From assembly GCA_903861715.1 (NCBI GenBank), contig CAIOVI010000055.1:1-36716 (forward strand): DNA of 36,716 nt, in the 5' to 3' direction. The notes under the pieces were generated by a model. The model saw only the letters and a program-made list of their open reading frames with translations. It was not told the DNA's origin and ran no database searches. Both the position numbers and the translations under genes were made by a program. The stretch is from an uncultured bacterium (GTDB lineage: Bacteria > Patescibacteriota > Minisyncoccia > Moranbacterales > GWC2-37-73). Of this stretch, positions 8,127 through 15,258 are shown piece after piece. Every line of letters starts with the position of its first letter. Within the stretch, counting starts at the first letter, position 1.

Positions 8127-8203
8127 AAAATTGTTTGTCACTTGGCGAATCCGCCATTGAAAATTAGGATTAATTGCACTAATGCATATCAAGTTTTGGG
8201 GGG

Positions 8204-8228
8204 TTATGCGTTTGATCGAAAAATTACT
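8204..8228 (+). repeat. 25-bp exact repeat R4, copy 1
   Basis: The 25 bp beginning TTATGCGTTTGATCG are repeated exactly at 13316-13340. Both copies open ATG-CGT-TTG-ATC (MRLIEKLL) and have a G-run three to six bases before the ATG, so they may be relics of the same gene start. Confidence 0.7.
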
Positions 8229-8285
8229 CAAGAAATTAGAAATTAGGACCTTATACCAAATCAATTAAATTACTGTTGGTTGCAA

Positions 8286-8320
8286 GGAGGTTCGACCTCC
8301 CTAATGGAGGTCGAACCTCC
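8286..8320. repeat. Perfect 15-bp stem-loop
   Basis: GGAGGTTCGACCTCC (8286-8300), loop CTAAT, then its exact reverse complement (8306-8320). Each arm is itself nearly palindromic. It lies between mnmA and the coiled-coil gene. No T-run follows on either strand, so it is more like a REP-type palindrome or an mRNA-stabilising hairpin at the mnmA 3' end. Confidence 0.8.
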
Positions 8321-8364
8321 AACGTATAGCTGTAACTAATTAAGTTTATTCTGTATTAGACATT

Positions 8365-9465
8365 TCAAAGGATTATTCCGCCTCCCAACACTTCGTTGTC
8401 ATCGGCATAAAAAACAGCTGATTGCCCCGGCGTCACGGCCTTTTGCTTTTCAAAAAATTCCACTTCCAGCATCTGACTATTGAATTTTTTTGTATCTTGT
8501 TTTATTATTCCCCTCACCAATTGATGACGATAACGAATTTTCACATTCACTTCCAGTGGCAAAGTGGGCTCTCCGGCAATCCAATTTTTGATTTGGACCA
8601 ACATGGAAGTTCGGTATACCTGAGCATCATTTTCGTCGTTGGTTACAATAAGTTGATTTTTCTTGAAATCCCTCCCGACCACAAAATATGGCCCACTGCC
8701 TCCAATGTTGATGCCCTTGCGTTGCCCGATGGTGTAAAGCTCCAAACCTTCATGCGTGCCGATTTTTTTTCCTTCCGTAGTAACAATATCTCCAGGTGAG
8801 AGCGTCAAATTGCGTTTGATGAATTTGGTGGGAGTTTTTTCTGGCGTGAAACACAAACCTTGAGAATCTTCTTTGTCAAAAACTGGCAGTTTGAGTTTCT
8901 CAGCCTTTTTTCTGATTTCTGGTTTTTTGAATTTTCCAATCGGAAACAAAATGCGCGAAAGTTGGTTTTGTTTCAGGCAATAAAGGAAATAGGTTTGGTC
9001 TTTTTCTTCGTCGCAAGAAGTGTAAAGATGATGCTTGCCATCTCTGTCTCTGATTTCGGCATAGTGACCAGTGGCCACAAAATCAGCGTCCATTTCCAAC
9101 ATTTTGCGAAACAAAAAATTGAATTTTATTCTTTCGTTGCAAACCACGCAAGGATTGGGTGTGCGTCCGGCTTTGGTTTCTTCCAGAAAATAGTCCACAA
9201 CTTCTTTTTTGAATTCCTTGGCGACATTGACGGTGTAGAGAGGGATGTCCAAAATCTGCGCCACCTTTCTGGCATCTTCTTGGGATTCAAGCGAGCAACA
9301 TTTGTTTTCTCGCAAGGCATCCTGACCTGGCTCTTTCCAAAAATGCAAAAAGACTCCGACCACATCATAGCCCTGCTCTTTGAGAACGGCGGCTGCCACC
9401 GAAGAATCCACCCCGGCTGACATCCCCAAAATAACTCGTTTTTTGCTCGCGCTTGTTGTTTTCAT
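8365..9465 (-). CDS. mnmA: tRNA-specific 2-thiouridylase MnmA
   Basis: MnmA adds sulfur to U34 of tRNA-Lys, -Glu and -Gln, using ATP to adenylate the base. The PP-loop motif appears as SAGVDSS, with Ala in place of the common Gly. The two catalytic cysteines are present: TPNPCVVC (Cys106) and QGLCFTP (Cys205), counting from ATG 9465. The central TGHYAEI and the C-terminal RGIIKQ/PGQSAVFYADDNEVLGGG regions are normal, and length (366) is typical. GTG 9471 is in frame, but the promoter at 9475-9503 would start the mRNA at about 9468, so ATG 9465 on a leaderless message is more likely. The sulfur donor genes are not in the window. Confidence 0.97.
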   Translation of the reverse strand: MKTTSASKKRVILGMSAGVDSSVAAAVLKEQGYDVVGVFLHFWKEPGQDALRENKCCSLESQEDARKVAQILDIPLYTVNVAKEFKKEVVDYFLEETKAGRTPNPCVVCNERIKFNFLFRKMLEMDADFVATGHYAEIRDRDGKHHLYTSCDEEKDQTYFLYCLKQNQLSRILFPIGKFKKPEIRKKAEKLKLPVFDKEDSQGLCFTPEKTPTKFIKRNLTLSPGDIVTTEGKKIGTHEGLELYTIGQRKGINIGGSGPYFVVGRDFKKNQLIVTNDENDAQVYRTSMLVQIKNWIAGEPTLPLEVNVKIRYRHQLVRGIIKQDTKKFNSQMLEVEFFEKQKAVTPGQSAVFYADDNEVLGGGIIL

Positions 9466-9474
9466 GTGCACCTA

Positions 9475-9503
9475 ATCATAGCATCATTTTTCTTGATTGT
9501 CGA
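9475..9503 (-). promoter_or_regulatory. mnmA promoter (leaderless transcript expected)
   Basis: On the minus strand TCGACA (9503-9498) and TATGAT (9480-9475) are separated by 17 bp. Only nine bases lie between the -10 box and ATG 9465, so the transcript should begin at or within a few bases of the start codon. Confidence 0.7.
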
Positions 9504-9716
9504 GCACGCGCGAACACAGCCCAATACTGGTTTGCTGATCTTTCCATCCAGCGACATCCCGCCGCAGATGAAAACAAATGGACGATTTTTTTGTAGCATA
9601 AAAAATTCTTTAATTAACTTTATATTACCAAAAGGCTACAGATTTGTCATTTTTAAGGATATTTTCGAAATAATATTCAGCCTGAGTTTTTTATTTTATA
9701 AAATCTGCAAGAAACA

Positions 9717-9745
9717 TTGACTTTTTTGATAATTTCTCTTATTCT
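9717..9745 (+). promoter_or_regulatory. Promoter for the orphan at 9797
   Basis: TTGACT (9717-9722), 17 bp, TATTCT (9740-9745). The leader to ATG 9797 would be about 45 nt. The open frame at 9466-9720 upstream has no start signal and is probably not a gene. Confidence 0.6.
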
Positions 9746-9796
9746 CCTATTAAAGAATCCGGCTCTTTTCAAACATAAACCCAAGAGGACACCACT

Positions 9797-10165
9797 ATGG
9801 ACAACGGCTACCTAACTAGCGCTCTCTTTCCAAATCCTCCAAAAAGGAGGCAACGCAAGGAACTCACAAATGAAATAAAGAAAGTGAATGCAACCATAGG
9901 TCCCAGTACTTATGAGGAGATATGTGTAAAGGGTATAACTCGTGAAGCATCCGAAGTCAGCTTCATTTTTCCTGGAAACATCTGCGAGAAATTTCCCGCC
10001 ACCAGAGAACTTTATGAAAAACTCAAAGTCGATTCTGACAGAAATGTGCTACTTACGCTCCGTGAAACCCATACTAAAATTTACAGACGTGACAAATTCG
10101 GCAACGAAAATACCGTCGTCCATTATCATATTAGCTGCACACTCATCAAGATACTTGTTTTGTAA
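9797..10165 (+). CDS. Orphan protein of 122 aa
   Basis: Not recognised. It begins MDNGYLTSALFPNPPKRRQR, then has a mixed alpha/beta middle and a C-terminal part with alternating hydrophobic residues ending CTLIKILVL. There is no signal peptide. An SD, AAGAGGA, precedes the ATG by about eight bases. It has its own promoter (9717-9745) and a terminator (10184-10213), so it is a single-gene unit. It converges with the HAD-like gene. The same pattern of orphan plus full expression signals is seen at 590, 4086 and 17262. Confidence 0.75.
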   Translation: MDNGYLTSALFPNPPKRRQRKELTNEIKKVNATIGPSTYEEICVKGITREASEVSFIFPGNICEKFPATRELYEKLKVDSDRNVLLTLRETHTKIYRRDKFGNENTVVHYHISCTLIKILVL

Positions 10166-10183
10166 CCAATTGGTTAAAACGCC

Positions 10184-10213
10184 AAAAAGCCCAGCTTCAC
10201 CGCCGGGCTTTTT
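10184..10213. terminator. Bidirectional rho-independent terminator
   Basis: AAAAAGCCC, a 12-nt loop, then GGGCTTTTT. It separates the convergent orphan (ends 10165) from the HAD-like gene (ends 10224). Confidence 0.9.
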
Positions 10214-10223
10214 CATTTTTCTT

Positions 10224-10607
10224 TTAAAGATTGTTACTAATGAAATTCTTTAGGGCTACCAAGTCTTTCTTGTCTTTATCATAGTGATATGCATTGATTC
10301 CAACTGACTGAGCGCTTTTGACCGCATTCAAATCATTCTCAAAATACACGACCTCAGATTTATCCAGTCCGAAATGTTTCAACATTATTTCATAATATGT
10401 TGGATCAGTCTTTTCTGGATCATGCTTCAAAGTGAAAACTTCATACGGCATATTATTCAAACCGAACAATTCCATTTGCTCATCGTTCGCCCCTGTCAAA
10501 ATAATCTTTCTGTTTGGATACTGCTCCAACATTTTGTGCATCTCTTCAAAAATTCCCTCCTCTTTTATCACAAAAGCATTAATAGCATCAACTAGGATTG
10601 TTTTCAT
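10224..10607 (-). CDS. HAD-superfamily protein with an altered motif I
   Basis: The 127-residue protein follows the HAD (haloacid dehalogenase-like) layout. A motif II Thr is in ILTGAN (about residues 36-41), and a late block VVYFENDLNAVKSAQSVGINAYHY matches the acidic motif IV and following strand. Motif I should read DxDxT/V, but here it is VDAINAFV: the first Asp is present and the second is Ile, so phosphatase activity is doubtful. The cap region is minimal. It could be a non-catalytic or binding member. It follows no clear operon partner, and no SD is visible. Substrate unknown. Confidence 0.75.
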   Translation of the reverse strand: MKTILVDAINAFVIKEEGIFEEMHKMLEQYPNRKIILTGANDEQMELFGLNNMPYEVFTLKHDPEKTDPTYYEIMLKHFGLDKSEVVYFENDLNAVKSAQSVGINAYHYDKDKKDLVALKNFISNNL

Positions 10608-10746
10608 ATTATTTAAATTTTAAAAAAATTAATAATTCCCCCCCCCTCTATATTCACTCCTCTTCTGATGCATTCTTTCATTAAAGCCGCCTTGCTGGAT
10701 AAAATCAGCACTCAATTTTTCACCTCAATATCTTTGCATTTAATCT
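10608..10746. other. Intergenic, with a run of nine C
   Basis: AT-rich sequence interrupted by a C9 homopolymer at about 10638-10646. No gene or promoter is clear. Together with the repeat at 10747-10850 it fills the gap between the HAD-like gene and dnaK. Confidence 0.5.
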
Positions 10747-10850
10747 GCACCATATGAAGTACGTAGGCGAAAAACAAGTGATGAACGTTAAGAAATTTTC
10801 AGCGAGCTTTTTCAGCAGAAAAAGTGCAGCGGGAATTTTAGTGAGGAACG
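10747..10850. repeat. Dispersed repeat R2, uninterrupted copy
   Basis: It starts TGCACCATATGAAGTACGTA, runs through GAAAAACAAGTGATGA and on through a 50-bp block shared with 7-60. This is the unfilled version of the copy at 15259-15365, which carries a 60-bp insertion. A degenerate T-rich/A-rich hairpin at about 10899-10917 corresponds to the hairpin end of the other copies. Confidence 0.85.
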
Positions 10851-10966
10851 CAGTTTTTGCCACAGTATCTTCATCCGGTGCGAGTTTTTCTTTCCTCCAG
10901 GTTTCTTTTTGCGGAAAAAAGAAATGTGGAAAAAAGTTTTTCTTTTTTCTTGCCTCCATTTTAACA

Positions 10967-10994
10967 CAAAAGGCGAGATAAATCTCGCCTTTTG
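10967..10994 (-). terminator. dnaK terminator
   Basis: A perfect 13-bp stem (10967-10979 with 10982-10994) around a two-base loop: CAAAAGGCGAGAT/ATCTCGCCTTTTG. It is nine bases after the dnaK stop at 11003, and the stem ends in T-run sequence on the minus strand. Confidence 0.85.
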
Positions 10995-11002
10995 GAACTG
11001 TT

Positions 11003-12940
11003 TTATTTCTTCTCCTCTTCTTTCTTCTCACCTTCAACCTCCGCATCTTTCACCCCGTCTGCCGATGAGGCAGATTCGGCGCCGTCTGCTTGTGGTTGTT
11101 CACCTGCCGGTGAGGCAGACCCGTCTGCCGGTGAGGCAGAAGCTGCGGCATAAAGTTTTTCACCAATCTTTTGCGCAGCTTGCGAAAGGGTTTCTGACTT
11201 GGCTTTGATGGCGCTCAAGTCTTCTCCGTTCTTCACTTTGTTAAGTTCCTCAATCGCTTCTTGGACAGGTTTTTTCTCATCTTCCGTGAGTTTGTCACCA
11301 GCATCGCGCATCGCTTTTTCAGTTGAATACACAAGTGTGTCAGCCATGTTGCGAGCTTCGACCAATTCTTTCTTCTGCTTGTCTTCTTCAGCGTGCATTT
11401 CAGCATCTTTGGTCATCTTTTCAATTTCTTCTTTGGAAAGTCCAGATGAAGCTTCAATCTTGATTGATTGTGATTTGCCAGTGGCTTTGTCTTTGGCAGT
11501 CACATTCAAGATTCCGTTGGCATCGATGTCAAATTCAACTTCCACTTGCGGGATTCCTCTTGGTGCTGGTGGAATTCCATCGAGAATAAATCTTCCAAGG
11601 GTTTTGTTGCCAGAAGCCACTTCACGTTCGCCTTGGAGCACATGAATTTCAACGCTAGGTTGATTGTCAGCAGCAGTTGAAAAAACTTGCGCCTTGGAAG
11701 TTGGAATAGTTGTGTTGCGATTGATAAGTGGAGTTGAGATTCCTCCCATTGTTTCGATTCCAAGTGTCAGCGGTGTCACATCAAGCAGAAGCACGTCTTT
11801 GACTGAACCTTCCAACACTCCTCCTTGAATTGCTGCGCCGAGCGCCACAACTTCATCAGGATTGACAGTGATGTTTGGTTTTTTGCCAAAGAATTTTTCA
11901 ACTGTTTGCAAAACCAATGGCATGCGAGTCATGCCTCCCACCATCACAACTTCATTAATGTCTGAGGTTGAAAGTTTGGCATCTGCAAGTGCCTTTTTCA
12001 CTGGCTCCAAAGTCTTGGTCACCAAATCACCAACCAATTCTTCCAATTTTGCGCGCGTCAGTTTCATCACCAAATGTTTTGGTCCGCCAGCATCAGAAGT
12101 GATGAACGGCTGATTGATTTCACTTTCCATTGCAGTTGAAAGTTCAATTTTGGCTTTTTCAGCTGCCTCTTTGATGCGTTGCAGTGAAAGTGGATCATTG
12201 GAAAGGTCGATGCCTTCTTGCTTTTTGAATTCAGAGATAATCCAAGCAATGATCACTTGGTCAAAGTCATCGCCACCAAGATGCGTGTCACCATTGGTTG
12301 ATTTCACTTCGACAGTGTCGCCGCCAACTTCCAAAATGGAAATGTCGAAAGTTCCACCGCCCAAATCATAAACCGCAATTTTTTCATCTTGTTTTTTGTC
12401 AAAACCATAGGCCAAAGCGGCAGCGGTTGGCTCATTGATGATGCGACGCACATTAAGGCCAGCAATTTCTCCAGCTTCTTTGGTGGCTTTGCGTTGAGAA
12501 TCATCGAAATAGGCCGGCACCGTAATCACCGCATCCGTGATTTTTTCGCCCAGTTTTTCTTCTGCGTCACTTTTGATTTTTTGCAAAATCATCGCGGAAA
12601 TTTCTTGCGGAGTGTAGTCCTTGTCGCCCATCGTCACTTTGACAGTCTCGCCAGCGTGCACAATTTTGTACGGCATCGTTTTTTCATCCCTTTGAACTTC
12701 GGCATCATGATAAGAGCGCCCAATCAAACGTTTGATGGAAAACAAAGTGTTGCCTGGATTGGTCACCCCCTGGCGCTTGGCCAAAAGTCCAACGAGTCTT
12801 TCATTAGCTTTTGAAATAGCCACCATTGAAGGAGTTGTGCGATTTCCTTCTTTGTTTTCAATGATTTCCGGTTTGCCACCCATCACGACTGCAAAAGCCG
12901 AGTTTGTGGTTCCCAGATCGATTCCAATAATTTTACTCAT
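11003..12940 (-). CDS. dnaK: Molecular chaperone DnaK (Hsp70)
   Basis: DnaK binds exposed hydrophobic peptides in an ATP-driven cycle with DnaJ and GrpE. The 645 residues start [19 protein letters not shown] (phosphate-1 loop). The [10 protein letters not shown]-equivalent is [19 protein letters not shown], the interdomain linker region is [18 protein letters not shown], and the substrate domain has [12 protein letters not shown]. The tail after about residue 595 is Ala/Ser/Pro/Gly/Asp-rich and ends in KKEEEKK; part of it is encoded by palindromic repeat units (11053-11140). It is the last gene of the hrcA-grpE-dnaK order, 494 bp from grpE. No dnaJ is seen. There is no CIRCE directly upstream of it and no SD. 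Confidence 0.98.
   Translation of the reverse strand: MSKIIGIDLGTTNSAFAVVMGGKPEIIENKEGNRTTPSMVAISKANERLVGLLAKRQGVTNPGNTLFSIKRLIGRSYHDAEVQRDEKTMPYKIVHAGETVKVTMGDKDYTPQEISAMILQKIKSDAEEKLGEKITDAVITVPAYFDDSQRKATKEAGEIAGLNVRRIINEPTAAALAYGFDKKQDEKIAVYDLGGGTFDISILEVGGDTVEVKSTNGDTHLGGDDFDQVIIAWIISEFKKQEGIDLSNDPLSLQRIKEAAEKAKIELSTAMESEINQPFITSDAGGPKHLVMKLTRAKLEELVGDLVTKTLEPVKKALADAKLSTSDINEVVMVGGMTRMPLVLQTVEKFFGKKPNITVNPDEVVALGAAIQGGVLEGSVKDVLLLDVTPLTLGIETMGGISTPLINRNTTIPTSKAQVFSTAADNQPSVEIHVLQGEREVASGNKTLGRFILDGIPPAPRGIPQVEVEFDIDANGILNVTAKDKATGKSQSIKIEASSGLSKEEIEKMTKDAEMHAEEDKQKKELVEARNMADTLVYSTEKAMRDAGDKLTEDEKKPVQEAIEELNKVKNGEDLSAIKAKSETLSQAAQKIGEKLYAAASASPADGSASPAGEQPQADGAESASSADGVKDAEVEGEKKEEEKK
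11053..11140. repeat. CTGCCGGTGAGGCAG palindromes within the dnaK coding tail
   Basis: Units at about 11056-11074, 11103-11118 and 11123-11140 read CTGCCG(G/A)TGAGGCAG. Related palindromes are intergenic at 13391-13412 and 15519-15551. In dnaK they encode SPADG/SPAG/SSADG peptides of the disordered tail. Confidence 0.7.
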
Positions 12941-13049
12941 ATTTTTTTTAAACCCACAAATCTACAAATCAGCTACAAATCTACAAATTAAATTCGCAGA
13001 CTGTTTATAAAATTGTACGTTAAATTATTTATTACTTATTATTTTTTAT
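12941..13049. other. dnaK upstream region
   Basis: This AT-rich stretch has tandem CTACAAATC-like words (about 12955-12990). It holds no CIRCE. I cannot identify a confident dnaK promoter, so dnaK may rely on read-through from hrcA or on a weak promoter here. Confidence 0.5.
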
Positions 13050-13141
13050 GTCTTCGCGAGGATTTTGTACTCGAAATCCGTGGCGATCCAGAACCTTGCA
13101 ATGCGCTGGATTGCCACGCCCGAGTACAGGCTCGCAATGAC
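13050..13141. repeat. Dispersed palindromic repeat R1, copy 2
   Basis: Same family and orientation as 14070-14165: GCGAGGATTTTGTACTC, GGCGATCCAG and CTGGATTGC blocks, then a CTCGCAATGAC end. It sits in the grpE-dnaK gap and would fold into a long hairpin in an hrcA-grpE-dnaK transcript. Confidence 0.85.
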
Positions 13142-13179
13142 AATAAATCTGCTACACGTTACGTGTTACATGTTATGCG

Positions 13180-13284
13180 TTGTGTGTTATATATGCAGCG
13201 TGCTACAATGATTTTAGAGCTTGGCACAATGTTTGCTGGCTTTGCCCCTCGGGATTTTTGAACCATGCCCGTTGGGGCTTTTTT
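13180..13284 (+). ncRNA. Candidate small RNA: promoter plus terminator with no ORF
   Basis: A promoter-like pair, TTGTGT (13180-13185) and TACAAT (13204-13209) with an 18-bp spacer, is followed about 35 bases later by a strong hairpin. GCCCC-T-CGGG (13244-13253) pairs with CCCG-TT-GGGGC (13268-13278), and six T follow. The expected product is about 70 nt, runs opposite to the heat-shock genes and has no convincing ORF. No known RNA family was recognised. The terminator is much stronger evidence than the promoter. Confidence 0.4.
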
Positions 13285-13315
13285 CTTTCAAAAAACAATC
13301 TAGCAATATTAGGGC

Positions 13316-13340
13316 TTATGCGTTTGATCGAAAAATTACT
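13316..13340 (+). repeat. 25-bp exact repeat R4, copy 2
   Basis: Identical to 8204-8228. Here the frame continues MRLIEKLLTVSFLFLSLFVRR to a stop near 13419, which could be a very short hydrophobic peptide or a gene relic. Confidence 0.7.
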
Positions 13341-13390
13341 TACAGTCAGTTTTCTTTTCCTTTCTCTTTTTGTTCGTAGATTCGTTATTC

Positions 13391-13412
13391 ATTCGCCCGC
13401 CTGCCGTCGAGG
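13391..13412. repeat. CCTGCCGTCGAGGCAGG palindrome (REP-like)
   Basis: CGCCTGCCGTCGAGGCAGGT lies just beyond the grpE stop on the transcribed side. It is of the same kind as the units in the dnaK tail and at 15519-15551. Confidence 0.6.
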
Positions 13413-13434
13413 CAGGTAGTTTCGCATCGGTAAA

Positions 13435-14034
13435 TTACTCTACTGCTACTCTCGCCGCTCTGATAACCTTATCTCCAATCTTATATCCCTTCATCATCAC
13501 GATCTTAATCTTGTTTTTGAATTTTTCTTTTTCCTTTTCGCAATCGCAATGGTCACACTCGCAAGCTTTGTCCGCAATCGCTTCGTGGAAAACTGGATCA
13601 AAATTGTCACCAACTTTCGGCGCAATTTCCTCAACTCCATTTTCAGTCAGCACTGTTTCCAATTGCTTTTGAATATACATGATCCCCGTCACCCAACCGC
13701 CGTCTTTTTGATCCTCAGGAATGTGCGCAGTTGACATTTGAAAATTGTCCAGAACGGGAATGATTTGCAAAATGATGTTTTGAGTGGCATATTTGAGCAA
13801 ATCTTTTTGCGATTCGGCTTGCATTTTCTTGTAGTTTTCAAAATCTGCTTGCGTCCGTTTCCAGCCTGCCAAATTTTCCTGAGCTTGTTTTTCAAAATCT
13901 GACTCACCGCTTTCTGCCTCATCGGCAGATAAATCTTCAGCAACTTCATTTTCAACATCAACCGCCTCTTCGATCTTTTCTTTCTCGGCGATGTCTTTTT
14001 CCAATTCCTCTTTTTCCTTTGTTTGTTTTGTCAT
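13435..14034 (-). CDS. grpE: Nucleotide exchange factor GrpE with a cysteine cluster
   Basis: GrpE dimers release ADP from DnaK. The 199-residue protein has an acidic N-terminal tail (about 1-50), the long dimerisation helix (KRTQADFENYKKMQAESQKDL), and the C-terminal beta-wing domain with GVEEIAPKVGDNFDPVFHEAI and KGYKIGDKVIRAARVAV. Between those two blocks, residues 158-165 read CECDHCDC, followed by a Lys/Glu run. Most GrpE proteins have an acidic loop without Cys there, so this insert could bind a metal or respond to redox state (inference). It lies between hrcA and dnaK on the same strand, with R1 repeats in both gaps. No SD. Confidence 0.96.
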   Translation of the reverse strand: MTKQTKEKEELEKDIAEKEKIEEAVDVENEVAEDLSADEAESGESDFEKQAQENLAGWKRTQADFENYKKMQAESQKDLLKYATQNIILQIIPVLDNFQMSTAHIPEDQKDGGWVTGIMYIQKQLETVLTENGVEEIAPKVGDNFDPVFHEAIADKACECDHCDCEKEKEKFKNKIKIVMMKGYKIGDKVIRAARVAVE

Positions 14035-14069
14035 AATATTTTTATAATTACTACGAATTATTATTTATC

Positions 14070-14165
14070 GTCATCGCGAGGATTTTGTACTCAAAATCCG
14101 TGGCGATCCAGAGCCTTGCAACACCCTGGATTGCTTCGTCCGCCTACTGGCTGACTCGCAAAGAC
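14070..14165. repeat. Dispersed palindromic repeat R1, copy 3
   Basis: Nearly identical to 13050-13141 in its left half, while its right half (TGCTTCGTCCG...CTGACTCGCAAAGAC) is closer to 1323-1421. It occupies most of the hrcA-grpE gap. Confidence 0.85.
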
Positions 14166-14270
14166 AAATCCATTTTTAATATATTTTCCCTTAACCGATA
14201 ACCGTGAACTGTAACCAATCTTGCACCCTAACAATATAACAATTTAGCAATATAACAATTTTGCATTTTT

Positions 14271-15032
14271 CTAAAAAGCTAAAAAGCTAATGCCTGACAA
14301 GCCAACAATTACTATTACAATGGAAGCTCCCAAAAGTTTCTTCACATATTCAAGCATTGATTTGTTCTTGGCATATTCCATCCTTTTTGGGCCAATCAAC
14401 GCCAAGATGCCTTTTTCGCCAGAGCTTAATTTGTAGGGCGACACAATCATGGAGCAATTTGAGGCCGCTTCAATGGGATTTTCGCCGCCAATAAAGATTC
14501 TGGTTTCACCTTCTTTCATGTCCCTGGTGAGTTGATCAAATTTCTCGTCGACATAGTCCAGCATTTCAACCAAACGACACATTTCATCCAATTCCTTGAA
14601 TTCCGGTTCTTCCATCAATTCCCGCATGCCGAAATCAGAAAATTCATCGTTGTCAATGAGGCCACTGATGGCAAAGTTGCCACTGACATGCGAAAGGAGT
14701 TTGGCAGTCGTGCGAGTCAGACGGGTGTTTTGCGCTTTTAGTTTCAAAAATTCCCGCTGCATTTTTTGTTGCTCATCCCTTGAAAGAATTTTGTCCTTCA
14801 TCACTTCTTCCACAAAATAGCGATAACCTTGATCAGTTGGAATTCGACCAGCACTGATGTGAGGCTGATACAAATAGCCATCTTCTTCCAAGGCCGTCAT
14901 GTCATTGCGAATGGTGGCCGGGCTGACTTTGAATTTGTATTTTCCAACCAAAATCTGCGAGCCAACCGGCACCGCTGTTTGGGTGTATTCCTCAATCACC
15001 GCCGCTAAAATTTTTTGTTGACGTTCATTCAT
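14271..15032 (-). CDS. hrcA: Heat-inducible transcription repressor HrcA, short form with a hydrophobic tail
   Basis: HrcA represses chaperone genes by binding CIRCE. The N-terminal winged helix is clear: MNERQQKILAAVIEEYTQT, VSPATIRNDMTALEEDGYL and PHISAGRIPTDQGYRYFV. The C-terminal GAF-like part includes FIGGENP, SMIVSPYK and ILALIGPKRMEYAKNKSMLEYV. At 253 residues it is about 90 shorter than typical HrcA (about 340), the loss being in the central/dimerising region. After the point where HrcA usually ends there is an extra 18-residue hydrophobic tail, ASIVIVIVGLSGISFLAF, long enough for one membrane span. It is preceded by a promoter and CIRCE (15140-15181), so it should autoregulate. No SD. 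Confidence 0.93.
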   Translation of the reverse strand: MNERQQKILAAVIEEYTQTAVPVGSQILVGKYKFKVSPATIRNDMTALEEDGYLYQPHISAGRIPTDQGYRYFVEEVMKDKILSRDEQQKMQREFLKLKAQNTRLTRTTAKLLSHVSGNFAISGLIDNDEFSDFGMRELMEEPEFKELDEMCRLVEMLDYVDEKFDQLTRDMKEGETRIFIGGENPIEAASNCSMIVSPYKLSSGEKGILALIGPKRMEYAKNKSMLEYVKKLLGASIVIVIVGLSGISFLAF

Positions 15033-15139
15033 AAAAATATGCTAATTCTTGCGAATTTTTATCTAATTTTCGCGAATATTCCGTTGCATTTATTTGCGAC
15101 TATTCGCAATAGCATTAGCGATTATTCGTGATATATATC

Positions 15140-15168
15140 ATTATATATCATGCGTTAGCAGTCGTCAA
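15140..15168 (-). promoter_or_regulatory. Heat-shock operon promoter
   Basis: On the minus strand TTGACG (15168-15163) and TATAAT (15145-15140) are separated by 17 bp. The -35 box lies in the spacer and inner arm of the CIRCE element, so bound HrcA would block RNA polymerase. The leader to hrcA is about 100 nt. Confidence 0.85.
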
Positions 15169-15181
15169 GTCCGAGTGCTAA
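15155..15181. promoter_or_regulatory. CIRCE operator
   Basis: TTAGCAGTC (15155-15163), nine bases, GAGTGCTAA (15173-15181). This matches the CIRCE consensus TTAGCACTC-N9-GAGTGCTAA with one mismatch, directly upstream of hrcA. Confidence 0.95.
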
Positions 15182-15258
15182 CTGCCTAAATACTACGCTT
15201 TTGCAGAGCTTTTATTGCATTACCTGCTACTACTCTGCATTTACGTTTTGCATTCTTC

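Noticed and set aside
9466-9720. 84-codon plus-strand ORF
   Set aside because: Starts in the mnmA promoter region, has no SD, and no natural protein features.
10720-11046. 108-codon minus-strand ORF
   Set aside because: It runs through the dnaK terminator and repeat R2 and has no start signal; it is probably a repeat-derived open frame.
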